A stretch of 64,000 bases of DNA. Source: Fulvia fulva (Eukaryota > Ascomycota > Dothideomycetes > Mycosphaerellales > Mycosphaerellaceae). Positions within the stretch are counted from its first letter, which is position 1. Each line of letters opens with the position of its first letter. Position numbers and translations under genes: made by a program. Shown one piece after another: positions 34,691-44,671 of this stretch. The notes below the pieces were generated by a model, which was given only the letters and a program-made list of their open reading frames with translations, had not been told where the DNA came from and made no database searches. The stretch is from the NCBI RefSeq assembly GCF_020509005.1, contig NC_063013.1:6076001-6140000 (forward strand). Direction: 5' to 3'.

Positions 34691-34936
34691 ATGGATGCCG
34701 TCTTCCAAGATAGTCGTAATGCGTTTGCGGCAGAGGACGTGGCTAGCTACATTGATCTGTTAGCGGACTCTGAAACGATCGCGTTGATCAAAGCTGTGTT
34801 AGTTCAGGAGTCAGGGAGCTATGGGATGGGACAGGCGGATGACCGTACCGTCTTCCGACGTAGGACCTACGTTGCGCTGAGCAAGGCGGCAAGATGCTGG
34901 AGCTGTCGTATAATATGGAAGTATGAGACTTGCTAG
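34691..34936 (+). pseudogene. Possible frameshifted continuation of the small gene at 34,381
   Basis: Eighty-one codons with protein-like composition (DAVFQDSRNAFAAEDVASY...) directly downstream and one base out of phase with the preceding gene. It has its own ATG but no promoter room. It is either a separate tiny gene, a displaced C-terminus, or chance. Confidence 0.25.
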
Positions 34937-35075
34937 GCCTATTCTGAGGCTGATGCTATGCTATGTACAACTTCAATATATCATCTCGCAAGCAATGCTG
35001 TATTCTACACTGCTGGAACACGCTTTAGGGTATCATTCTAGGAGTGCTGTAAACAGAACGCAGTGAAGCTTCAAT

Positions 35076-36109
35076 TCAGGCTTCCTCCTTCGGCCTGACA
35101 ATGACATCTTGTCCAGAGGATCCTATCCTTGGTGTGTTTAGGGGCGAGACATCCTGTTCCGTCACCACCTTGTAGCTTCCTCGAGATCTGTTCGGTACCC
35201 AGAAAAGCTTGTCCACTCGTGTGATGATCAAGAGGTAGATGATGAAGATCTCCAGCACGAAGAAGAAAACGTAGAAGGCGGCTTTCTTCTGATACCAGGC
35301 AGGGTCCGACGCCGGCCGTGGTGCTTCCCAATTTGCACCGGCTTTGAAGGAAGCACCGATCACGCAAAGTGCCGACGATGCAGCAAGGACAAGAGCTTTG
35401 TAGTGTGTGCTTTTGTCGCTCACGCCAAATGTGTCGGCATCTTCTGCTTCCGGGAGGGCGAAGGACACTGCGAGGATGATCCAAGGTACCATCGTGACGA
35501 TGAGGAGGTATGTGATGGCGGCGAGTTGCAGGTCCCTCGACACTTGCTTCAGGTGCTGATCGAGCGTGTAGAAGCTGATGACGATGAAGACGATGACAAC
35601 GATCAGTGCGACCGCAATCAGGCCAAAGATCATGGTGTAGAATATCTTGAAGGCCTTACTCCAACCGAGATATGGTTGCCGCGCTCGCAGGATCCGTTGC
35701 GCGAAGATGAGGTTGACGATGTAGACGATCAGGATGCCGGCGTTGACGAAGATGGACGCCGCGATCGCGAGGGAGATGTTCTGAGGCTTCATCGCTGAGC
35801 CAATTCGCAGACAGCATGTCAAGATCCGTGCCATGCAGAAACCGAAGAGGAGTGCCGAAGGTACAAATTTGTGTTGCCTTCGCCGATTTCGCTGGAAGAT
35901 TGTCATGTTTGACACGGCGCCACCAATGTAGAACAGGAGGAGGACGGCGAGGATGGGGATATCTGGGATCACTGTAGATCGGCCGCCGATTCCTGCGGTG
36001 GTGGGTGCATAAGGTGGCTAAAGAAAGCGTCAGCGAAGCAGTCACGCGTGCTCCTGATGTGTAGATAGCTTACCCCTGGAGGACGTTGCATGTCTTGGGC
36101 TGAAGCCAT
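35076..36109 (-). CDS. Seven-transmembrane DUF3112-family protein
   Basis: A 325-residue membrane protein in two exons (36,109-36,074; 36,017-35,076) with a 56-nt intron (GTAAGC donor, TTTAG acceptor). Exon 1 gives MASAQDMQRPPG and exon 2 continues PPYAPTTAG...TVIPDIPI. Seven hydrophobic spans can be counted, beginning AVLLLFYIGGAVSNMTIF, with the family pattern IAASIFVNAGILIVYIVNL and FAQRILRARQPYLGW. This fungal family is sometimes labelled GPCR-like, but its role is not established. The cytosolic C-terminus is short and polar. The long run of codons before the intronic side lacks an ATG, which is why the upstream exon is needed. Confidence 0.75.
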
Positions 36110-36936
36110 TGCGACGGTCGATGGTGGTGCTTGGTTGAGCTTTGGAAAGCTGGTGCTCTTGAGTATTATGTTTATGCAGGTGCTGAAGTGCCTTTGTTGA
36201 ACACTGTTGTTGGTCCTTGTTCGGTGTCGGAAACGGGCATGGTATGTATATAGTTCCTTCCTCGCAAGCGATAATTGCTGGCGGTCGAGCAAAATCACGT
36301 GATAGTCTGAGACAGCAGCGAAATCTGCATCATGGAGGAAGGAGCCACAAGTACCTCCCTACTCGCTGGTCCAGTCAAGGCCATCTTGACGCCTCGTGGC
36401 TGCTTTCGGTATAGTCCTGGATCGGACGAAAATGCGGACGAACGGTTCGATCTCCTACTGGAGGCAACAGCCAAAAGAAACAAGGACAGAGACGAAGGAG
36501 CTCTTGGGGCTAGCGTGATGTGCAGATACGATCTGATCTGCCATCGCGTCAGCATACTGTAGAGACTGAAGACGTGTAGCCAGGCAGGATGGAGCAAGTG
36601 CATGATGATGAAGTTCGCTTGAGGCGAGGATGGCTACGTAGTGCGTGACGGTGGTCGATGGTGAGACTCCAGCTTCGATCGATCGCCGTGCCACACAGAA
36701 CGTGCTGAGTTTGCGGATGTGGCAATCATTGTTTGTTGATGCGATAGACGTGGTATAGACGTGGTATAGACGTGGTATAGACGTGGTATAGACGTGGTCA
36801 TGTTTGGTCCTTGCCGTGAGAGGATAAGCTGACTGAGCTCATGAGATAGAACTATTGATTACGCTAGACCTAACTGCCTGACTCTAGTGCCCCACTGCAA
36901 GCTGAGACAATCGGCACGGGCTAAGCAAAAGCCGAC
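36110..36936. other. Intergenic 0.8 kb with a short tandem repeat
   Basis: Between the DUF3112 gene and the Zn2Cys6 gene. A 76-codon frame at 36,332-36,562 starts with ATG but has no recognisable feature and is not called. Confidence 0.4.
36744..36798 (+). repeat. Five tandem copies of an 11-bp unit
   Basis: Unit ATAGACGTGGT, five perfect copies, ending about 140 bases before the ATG of the Zn2Cys6 gene. Each unit holds an ACGT core, so it could be a cluster of binding sites; equally it may be a plain minisatellite. Confidence 0.9.
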
Positions 36937-38401
36937 ATGTCGGATCCAAACAAAGCGGTGCAAAGGCTCGACGCAACTTCGCTGACTTGTTCGCTCGAAC
37001 TTCAGCTCGCTCCCCATGCAGTCGACATGAATTCGACCGTCATGTCGGCAGCTGCCCAGACGCCTACGCCTGACATGCCCCAGCAGACCACGGCCAAGCG
37101 TCTTCGCAAGGGCACAAAGAGCTGCATCGAATGTGAGCCTTCCACGTGCTCCCTTATTCCCGTCATGCCTGACGACTCGCCAGCAGAGCTCTGATCCGTG
37201 AGCACAGGTCGGCATCGTAAGACAAAGTGTACATGGCAGTCGCCTTAGAAGGAAGCAGAAGGTCGCATTGTGGGAGGCCATTTGCTCGACTGACAGACTC
37301 TCGAGTATGATGTTCAACCTCCCTGCTGCAACGTCGACCCACAAGTTCCCACGTCGTGCCATCACCACTCCAGCTGGCGAAGTCATGGCTCAACCTTATA
37401 TGTTCCAGCTGGCAGGCATTGCAATGAGCGTGCCGGAGCTCGATGAAGGCTATGTGCTTGGACAGAACGACGATGAGATGTTCGAAAAAGTGTTGCCAAT
37501 CGACCGTCAGTTGCGCTCGTTGAAAGCAGAGACCCCGAAGGTATGTCTCTCACATGGCGATCCTCCCAATTATATGTGCTGACGTGACTTACCTCAGCAA
37601 TGGTGGCGAGAAACCGACGATACACTATCCGCCGACTTACTCCTTCAATTCTGGCACTACTATCTCACCACTAGGATACATCTGCACGCAGCAATGAGCG
37701 AGGACGATCACGATCAGTACGCCTACAGTCGTATCACCTGTAGGGAAGCGACCGAGTGTATGGCTCGCCGCTATCCCACCGTGCGGCGCCTCTTACCGAC
37801 AGGCTTCTTCGTTAGCCGCATTGTCGACATGCAAGTCTTTACGGCAGCAACGTTCCTGTGCCTTTCATACATGAAACAGAGCCGCAAAGGCGCTTCGGTG
37901 TTGGATGAGTCGAACGGTCTCGTCTTCGTCGAGGAAATCGTTGCCACGATGGATTCCGTCGCCGGTCAACCAGGATCTGAATTTGTCGAAGAAGCATCCT
38001 CAGCAATACGGTCTCTCTTAGCCATGATCAGAGATCCTAGTGGGTCATCGAGCGAGTCTCGAAGCCTGACATTACGCATCCCACTACTCGGCAAGATCAG
38101 AATCGGCCGCAAGCAACTACCTCCGGCGTCACAACCATCGCAGGCAAACCTCGCTAGCTTTGGGACCGTGGAGTCGCAGCAGCCTTCGACGAATATGTCT
38201 CATGCTGGCATACAAATGCCAGCAAGCGATTCGAGAATGCCGCAGCCAATGAATGAAACATACAATACAGGTATTGCCAACACTTTGCCTTGGCTCATGG
38301 AGCTGGACATGAACCCGTCTTCGCTACAGGACCCTTTCTTCTACCAGGATGCGAGCCAACTCGACCAGTGGCTTGGCTTCAGCGAGAATATGGGCTACTA
38401 G
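36937..38401 (+). pseudogene. Zn2Cys6 transcription factor with a truncated zinc cluster and frameshift
   Basis: Exon 1 (36,937-37,132) and exon 2 (from 37,208, after a 75-nt GTGAGC...CACAG intron) join to KGTKSCIECRHRKTKCTW, the first half of a fungal Zn2Cys6 DNA-binding domain, then hit TAG at about 37,247. The second cysteine triplet is missing. One frame away the gene resumes (about 37,240-37,540), is spliced over a 57-nt intron (37,541-37,597), and runs to 38,401 with QWWRETDDTLSADLLLQFWH and a central regulator-like helical region, 268 codons in the last exon. So a short internal loss or a sequencing error removed half the zinc cluster. If real, the protein cannot bind DNA in the usual way. 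The target genes are unknown. Confidence 0.6.
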
Positions 38402-38616
38402 TGAGGAGATTCAAGCGCACTACTATGACGACCCTCAGCTCGGATCAAATATCGTTGCATCGCATGAACGAGAAGCGCAGCCGATTCTCAGATTGGGAAA
38501 CTGTGGTATAGATCATTGCACATCCGGGCGTCGGCTTAACATTGGGCTACATTCAATGTCTAAACTACCTCGACATCCGATCATGCTTCACATCAACACT
38601 ACTCCATTCAAAGCAT

Positions 38617-39207
38617 TCAAGGTCGCTCAGACGCCACACTCTCCGCGCTCTGTGGCAGCCTCTCTTGCGCATCCGGCACATCACTACGACCAATCGTCGC
38701 CTCATCTTTATCCAACGCTCGCTGACCAGCGTGTGCTGGGTCATGTGGGTTGATTGTGCCCTGGCCAGTACTCTTCAAACCCTCTATACCGCCCGCTCGC
38801 TGCTGGCTTCCATCGTGCAACTCCTTCGAGCTCTGTCCCGAGATTGGCTTGCCCAGGCCGGCGTGTACGTCCGCAGATGTGGAGCCGCCGATAGTATCTT
38901 GTGCTGCAGTTGTGCCGGAGGCTGGGGCAGGTGGTGCTTCGTCGCTTGGGTTTGGTTGGAAGGTCTTTGGTGCTGGGGCGGTGCCGGCTGGGAGAGTCTA
39001 TGCAATGCTATTAGCGACATAGCGGGTTTGAGATGAGATGAGGAAACTCACCTCTGCGCTGAACTCAGGTACTTGGTCGTTGCCTACGAGCTTGCCTGGC
39101 TGGTGCTTGTTGTTGCTAGCTGGCTCGTTGCCAGATGCCTGGTTGAATTGGTCTTTACCACCGCCTGGCTGGTTCGAGCCACCGGTTGAGCTTGGGACGT
39201 GAGACAT
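38617..39207 (-). CDS. Hydrophilic, intrinsically disordered small protein
   Basis: A 178-residue protein in two exons (39,207-39,052; 38,997-38,617) with a 54-nt intron (GTGAGT donor, GCTAAT branch, GCATAG acceptor). It is rich in Gly, Ser, Pro, Asn, Gln and Asp, has almost no hydrophobic residues and no cysteine, and resembles stress-type disordered fungal proteins in composition only. Segments such as HAGLGKPISGQSSKELHDGS recur in style among ascomycete proteins of this type. Function unknown. It converges with the Zn2Cys6 gene, 215 bases apart. Confidence 0.6.
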
Positions 39208-39592
39208 GATGCTGCTGATATTCTGGAGGCTTTGTCGTAGGATATGTGTTCAGTCGTAAGTGCAATGGTTTGTTAAGTGGAAATCCGTGCAGCAGTTTCT
39301 AAATTGCTCGCGTGATCGACCTTTTGTGGTCGTTTGACTTCACGATGATCATTGATGATGCTAGAACTTCGATGATGCAAAACGCCCCACTACAGCCACG
39401 ACTACATGTTGCAGAGGTGAAACGACTGACAGGGACTGAGATTTTATTTGTACACTCCGTCTCGATTTAATGGGTCCAGCGTTCACACATGATATGTGGT
39501 CAGCTCTTTTGCTCAGCGGGTTGGTGAGGTGGAGAATTAGAGAGCCGCCATATATATCCAATTGGTCCTCCCTACTCTATCTCAACTGCGAT

Positions 39593-40633
39593 CTACTCCA
39601 AAAGACTGTCCCTCTTTCTACTATCATTTCCATTGGCCTCATCCTTCCACATCTTGTCTCCAAGAACAGATTCTGGAGATTTCTCATGCGATCCTCTGCT
39701 CGCCTTCAATCTCCTCTTCGCTGGAAAAGGAACAGCAGTCGAAGACCGTTCCTTCTTCATGCTCGTACCCACGACATTATCTCCAAAATGAGCGCACTTC
39801 CGCCCTAGCAGCGCAAACGCACTCCTTTCCATCACGGTATCGTTCTCCCAAACCTTCTCCCAATACGCACGCTGCTTTTCCAACCAGCCATCAGGAAAAG
39901 CGATCATCTTCCGTTCAGTGACCTTGTACGTCTGCTCGAACAGAGTGCGTTTCGCTTCGCGGTGCGACTGTACATGCTGTTCGATGCATGCTGAACAGAC
40001 AAAGGCTTCTTCAGATGCGTGGTTCGCGTGTTGTTGGAGGTGCTTTAGTAGTGGGCGCACGCAGTTGCTGGCGCAGTCCTCCACTTTCATCGTTATCACT
40101 TTGTGTCCGCAAGCTAGCTTGTGGACCAGGGCTCCATGTATGCAATGCTCTCCAACATGCCCTTTCATGAACAGAGACTTTGAGTCGCTTGAGAGCGCAT
40201 GGCTTTCGCCGCCGCTGGCCTTGAGTGCCTGCTTCTTGGGCGCTTGAGGTGTGGCAATACCTGAAGTCGCAGTCGACTTGCTAGTCGAAGACGCTCGAAA
40301 GTGAACACTGCCTGGTGTCAGCACTCCGTTGGATACACGAGTCCTAGCCTCATTAACCGTGGCTATTCGGCTTGGCTTTTTCATATTGCGTGTAGCTGGC
40401 TGAGGTGGCTTTGGCAGGTCAGTAGCAGATGCAGGTAAATAGCTGCGGCGAGAAGGCTCCGGCAACCTTCGTGCTTCTGGTGGCGATTGAGCTGTTATTG
40501 CTGACTGCATAGGTGGCGGCTTCGATATGGGAGCCTGTGATACTTTCTGCGGTGATGTTGATTGTCGTTTCCCAGGTATCCTTGACACGCTGCGCGGTAG
40601 ACATTTCGGTGTCGTCGCTGGGGTCTGTAGCAT
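39593..40633 (-). CDS. Hypothetical protein with an LxCGHxxxT...CxxNC motif
   Basis: A 346-residue intronless protein. Residues 1-140 are basic and disordered (Ser/Pro/Lys/Arg-rich). The centre carries HKLACGHKVITMKVEDCASN followed by further Cys/His residues (CSACIEQHV), so it may bind zinc. The rest is helical and charged, with WLEKQRAYWEKVWEND and a basic tail. The same motif occurs at the N-terminus of the ZZ/PHD protein 1.2 kb away, suggesting a common domain. Not recognised as any named family; probably nuclear by composition. Confidence 0.65.
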   Translation of the reverse strand: MLQTPATTPKCLPRSVSRIPGKRQSTSPQKVSQAPISKPPPMQSAITAQSPPEARRLPEPSRRSYLPASATDLPKPPQPATRNMKKPSRIATVNEARTRVSNGVLTPGSVHFRASSTSKSTATSGIATPQAPKKQALKASGGESHALSSDSKSLFMKGHVGEHCIHGALVHKLACGHKVITMKVEDCASNCVRPLLKHLQQHANHASEEAFVCSACIEQHVQSHREAKRTLFEQTYKVTERKMIAFPDGWLEKQRAYWEKVWENDTVMERSAFALLGRKCAHFGDNVVGTSMKKERSSTAVPFPAKRRLKASRGSHEKSPESVLGDKMWKDEANGNDSRKRDSLLE

Positions 40634-41121
40634 TGTGCTGATTATGAAAAGAGCTGGATTTTATGTCTTCGGTAATTATGTTGATGTTGGTCTAACTCGA
40701 AGGTCCAGGCGGTTGAACGAGCCGCGAGGTTGTCACCTTGCGCATATCTGTTCTGTTCGTTGTTGAGCACCTGTACATTGTTCGAGCGACGGCAGAGATC
40801 AGAATAGACCTTCTCACAAAGAATTGCCGTCTGAGACAATAGTCAAAGTCTTGTGAGACAAAGCAATCGATGAATTGCCTGAAGTGGATGGTGTGGCGTA
40901 TGTATGTCTTGCGCGTAGCGGGCGGCAGAGACAGAGGCAGCTGTACTGTGTTGAGTATATAGCGCTCTCTTGCTATCGATGTGCGGTAAGGGCAGCTGTC
41001 ATGATCCGCGGTATATACGGTCCAACTTTCTGTATACAGGCTTTGTGAGGTGGCAAGGTCGAAGTCGGAGAATGATCGACTCTGTGAACGTTAAGCGGCA
41101 GGGGCCGTTGCCTGTTGCCTA

Positions 41122-41407
41122 CAGTCCTGGGCATAGGTTTTACAATCCCTGTTCTTCCACCTTTCCTCATTAGGAAGGATGTATCCACTGGTGGCGTAGC
41201 TCACCACCTGGTGTGTCCTCCATTGTTGGCTATTACTGCCTCGCAGCGTTCTCGCATACTCTTGCATATACGTTGTATGTCCTCAGGTGTGAGCTTGGCC
41301 CATTCTTGATAGTGAGATTGAAGGTAGCAACACCTTCTGAGATGAACATGGATAGCCGGAAGGGGTTAGCGTAAATACAGGGGTTGTAAAAACTATGCCC
41401 AGGACTG
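41122..41407 (-). mobile_element. Tc1/mariner-type deletion derivative (MITE) with a transposase tail
   Basis: A 286-bp element with ~33-bp imperfect inverted ends starting CAGTCCTGGGCATAG, flanked by TA on both sides (41,120-41,121; 41,408-41,409). On the minus strand, 41,305-41,201 encodes the last residues of a Tc1-like transposase, LTPEDIQRICKSMRERCEA then VIANNGGHTRW and a stop, matching the usual SMPRR...AVI.A.GGHT(R/K)(W/Y) ending. All catalytic parts are gone. CA/TG levels are normal, so it escaped RIP, as expected for a short repeat. Confidence 0.85.
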
Positions 41408-41454
41408 TAGAGAGCGCAATGCCTGTCAAGCTCGGCACGTCCCGGCGTTGCTTG

Positions 41455-41600
41455 GGCCGTGCATACAAGCATGTGAATGTGGTGAATCTACAACACATAA
41501 CACAGCAAGGCGTGGTCGAGCATTCCCTTCTTGATCTTGGTTTATTAGGATGCGCTCGACAGTTTCTCTTCCGTCCGTTTCCATCTCGAAGCAGTTCTCC
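41455..41600 (+). promoter_or_regulatory. Upstream block duplicated at 43,751-43,890
   Basis: Starts GGGCCGTGCATACAAGCATG and shares ordered blocks with the second copy (GTGAATGTG, CAACACATAACA, GGTCGAGCAT, ATCTCGAAGCA). It precedes the ZZ/PHD gene. It looks like a duplicated promoter or a short dispersed repeat. Confidence 0.55.
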
Positions 41601-41759
41601 GGCAATTGTGTAAACTCAACCGACTTGACTCCAACCGCCAACGGCATACCACACTTGCAAGGCATACGACTCACTGGATTTGGGCTGCATAACCACGCTT
41701 GAGACATTTGCCACTTTGTTCAAGGCCGTTCAGCGCGACGAACCCTCACTTGGAGTATG

Positions 41760-43365
41760 ATGGCATCAACACCAACAGGAGCGATGCAACCACAAGCAGG
41801 GTCCTTGTTCGTCGAGGCCGAAAACACATCGAGACGCGCCCTCGACCCCCATTGGAGACGCATATCAGACTGAGTGCTTCCAAAAGCCATTCTTGGAACA
41901 TCCACATCATCACCATCTGATCTGCGGCCACGATATTGTCACCTCGAAAATCGTGGTATGCGGCTCGAACTGCAAGCCGTCCACCGAAGCGGAGAGCAAG
42001 CCTGGGAGCTCCTCTTTTGCCTGTCCACATCCAGACTTTCAGGCAAGAGCGAAGGTCCTAGCGCCACGGAGAGATGTGAGAACGCACCGCATCGTCCAAC
42101 CTCGCACTCGCAAGTGCGACCTCAGTCATGTCTATGGACGAGACTCGGCAGCCGATGCTGCGCGTGTGGCAGAGAAGCAGGAGATGACGATGCTGGAACT
42201 TGCGAGCACTGGTATGACAGGACGTGGAAGACCTGTCCTCAACATGAGGCAGCGAGGGCTCCAACGCAAGCGGAGTCGGTCGCCGAACCCTCGTGTCTTC
42301 AAGATTCCGATGGTCGCGAAGAAGCCAGTACTCGAAGATGCAGCTGCTGCCATCAACGCAGAGCTGCAGAACGACCCAGCTCGCGATGCTATCATGAGAT
42401 TCAGCGGTCCAGGAGTCAGACCAAAGGTTGGCAATCGACTGCTGACACAGGCTGAGATGGACGAGAAGTGGGACGCCTCTAGAGTGATGAGCGGCCTCGG
42501 AAATATGACCACTGAAAGCATGGAGCTCTTGCGTGAGCAACAGCGCGAAGCACACGCCGTGGCGCACGAGGCCAATACCGACCACGACAACCTCGAAATT
42601 CCAAAGTTCAACGAAGACACAAAGCCCGTGGACCATAGGGCTGTCCTCATCGACAACTGCGAGTCTTGTGGGACAAGGATCAAGGCTGTCCACTACAAGT
42701 GCTTCGACTGCCCGGACTATGTCTTTTGCGAGCAGTGTTACACGGGAGGCAACCACGATCACGGGGTCCATCACCGGTTTGCGAAGTTGTGCAAGCCGTT
42801 CACAACGGAGCCAGCTATCGCGGAGGTGTTCTGCAAGTGCCAGTCAATTTCCATCGAGAACATGGTTCTGTGCACCACTTGCAATGTTCCATTCCACCCT
42901 GGCTGCTTCGGACTTGGCTGCAAGAGTGGTAGGCACTACAATGACAACACCATGGTGCGTGAGAGCTCCAAGAAGGCCGACTACAACGCCTGGCGAGGTG
43001 GTAAAGCCTTCGAGTGTCGTCAGTGTATGCAGGCAAAGGCCGATGCCGCAATGCACACTGTACCCGAAGTCGCTGAAGAGGACGGGGAGGACGAGGTGAT
43101 TCCAGACGCGCCGACGCAGACAGCCTCGAACTTCTCTCGTAAGCGTACTGCGGATGAGTTCGACGAAGATATCGCTGATGAAGATGGAGATATGGGGCTA
43201 GACGAGGTGGCGCCAGCTCCAACTGCAAAGCGTCACAAGCCAGAGAAAGTCACGAAGGAGGTCGAAATTGACGACGATCTCAAGTCTCTGTTCGAAGAGG
43301 ACCCGGAGGAGGAAGAGCAGGCCAGCACCCAAGCTACAGCCACCTTCACGCTGCCCATTCGTTGA
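41760..43365 (+). CDS. ZZ-type and PHD-like zinc finger protein; 5' end uncertain
   Basis: From 41,872 to the stop at 43,363-43,365 a single open frame encodes an N-terminal LICGHDIVTSKIVVCGSNC motif, shared with the gene at 39,593, a basic linker, a ZZ finger (about 42,655-42,785: CESCGTRIKAVHYKCFDCP, CEQCYTGG, HHRF), a PHD-like finger (about 42,830-43,030: CKCQ, CTTC, FHPGCF, CRQC) and an acidic tail with KRHKPEK-type nuclear signals. The frame has no upstream ATG. A plausible start, MASTPTGAMQPQAGSLF at 41,760, lies in another frame and could join through a 58-nt intron (41,811-41,868) ending CATATCAG but with a non-standard GTCGAG donor; a frameshift is the alternative. ZZ and PHD modules bind histone tails or peptides, so a chromatin role is likely but unproven. 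Confidence 0.65.
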
Positions 43366-43750
43366 ATAGCGGGGCATTGCGACGACTACATGTTTGGCGG
43401 AATTGTGCTATGATAAAGCTTCGTTGCTCGCCTATGACTGGCGACCTGGTGCTGGGAGGCCGAGCGCTGTTGACAAAGTTTTCCCCCGCCGAGTGCTGGA
43501 ACAAATCATTGAAGTGAAGGCTCTTGCTTGAACACGCTGGCGTGTAGCCCGCTAGCGGAGTCGTACCGATGTATTCGAGCTTACACCGCGTCGCCGCATG
43601 TTTAGTCCACGATCATGCGTCTTTTTGGCAGCTGTTTAGAACCGAAATCGACACCCATGCCGGCGAAATCCTCTGTCGCCAGCCCTTGGGCAGTTCGGTC
43701 TATAGACCGGAACAATGTTCTTGCGCTACTGTTCGATACTTTCGGCAACC

Positions 43751-43890
43751 GGTGGGCCGTGCACTAAAGCACGTGAATGTGCAACACATAACACCGCAAC
43801 ACGTGATCGAGCATCCACTCCCTTCGCAATTGCTTATAAGAACGGGCTCGACCCTTTTTCTTTCCTTTCTGCACCTCGAAGCAACACGCA
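43751..43890 (+). promoter_or_regulatory. Second copy of the upstream block at 41,455-41,600
   Basis: Same ordered blocks, here with two CACGTG-like cores (GCACGTGAATG; CAACACGTGATC) and a TTATAAG box at about 43,832. It precedes the broken frame at 44,034. Confidence 0.55.
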
Positions 43891-44033
43891 ATTCGCATTT
43901 CCTGCTACACAACACTTGTGCGCTTTAGATTGACCGGACGTCAACACACGAATACGACCGAGACCTGCACAGTTCTCGCTACTCTGGCATAGACATACAA
44001 GTTTCCCAACTCTTACAGACACGGCCGCCAACA

Positions 44034-44300
44034 TGTCGTTCGGACCACCTACCATGTCGTTCGGCTTTGGCGACTCGACTACTCGAGCGCACGACTCGGA
44101 TGGACAGCGATAGGATCAAGTACAATCCAGGAGTAGAGGTCGAGGCGGAGATCGAGCATGGACAGTGTCTTGGTGCTTTTCTATACTGAGGCAGTATTCT
44201 TATTGTGTTGTATCCCAAGGGTGAGGTTGAGCTGGATGAGGACCTCGTTGAGAACTCTACGGAGCAGAACTGTGAGACGCTGGTCAAGCTTGGATAGAGA
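44034..44300 (+). pseudogene. Possible broken gene behind the duplicated promoter block
   Basis: ATG at 44,034 reads MSFGPPTMSFGFGDSTTR and stops after 26 codons. One frame away the downstream DNA gives a protein-like acidic reading (KYNPGVEVEAEIEHG; then LYPKGEVELDEDLVENSTEQ) that is interrupted by a stop at 44,184 and ends about 44,308. This could be a decayed gene or a very small gene with an unseen intron. The family is not recognised. Confidence 0.3.
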
Positions 44301-44671
44301 GTTGGAGCGAGTCCGCAGATTCAACCAGGTACCCGCTGAAGACTAATATACAGCCATGACGGCTCGGTCGCGTAGCTCGTTCAAGGAACGTTCGATGCTG
44401 TCACGCATCTGCGTATAGCCATCTCACGGTTCCTCACGGATCTCGGTGTTCTTGGCCTGGGATTTACTTGGCAAGATGCTGTTGCGGACCGGCTCATTGA
44501 TCGTTCCCATGCCATCTGCTCTTTGACTGCGATAGCTGGAGCAAAATTTCTTTCACGTTCTCTACCAAGGCGAATTGCAGGGCTCTGTTGAGCGCAGGAC
44601 GAATATTGATCCAGGTCCATGTATGAGCTTTAGGCATGCGTAGTTTGAGAGCTCTGAAGCTGTAATACTTC

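Noticed and set aside
43569..43928. 119-codon plus-strand frame
   Set aside because: Lies over the duplicated promoter block, so it is more likely regulatory DNA than coding.
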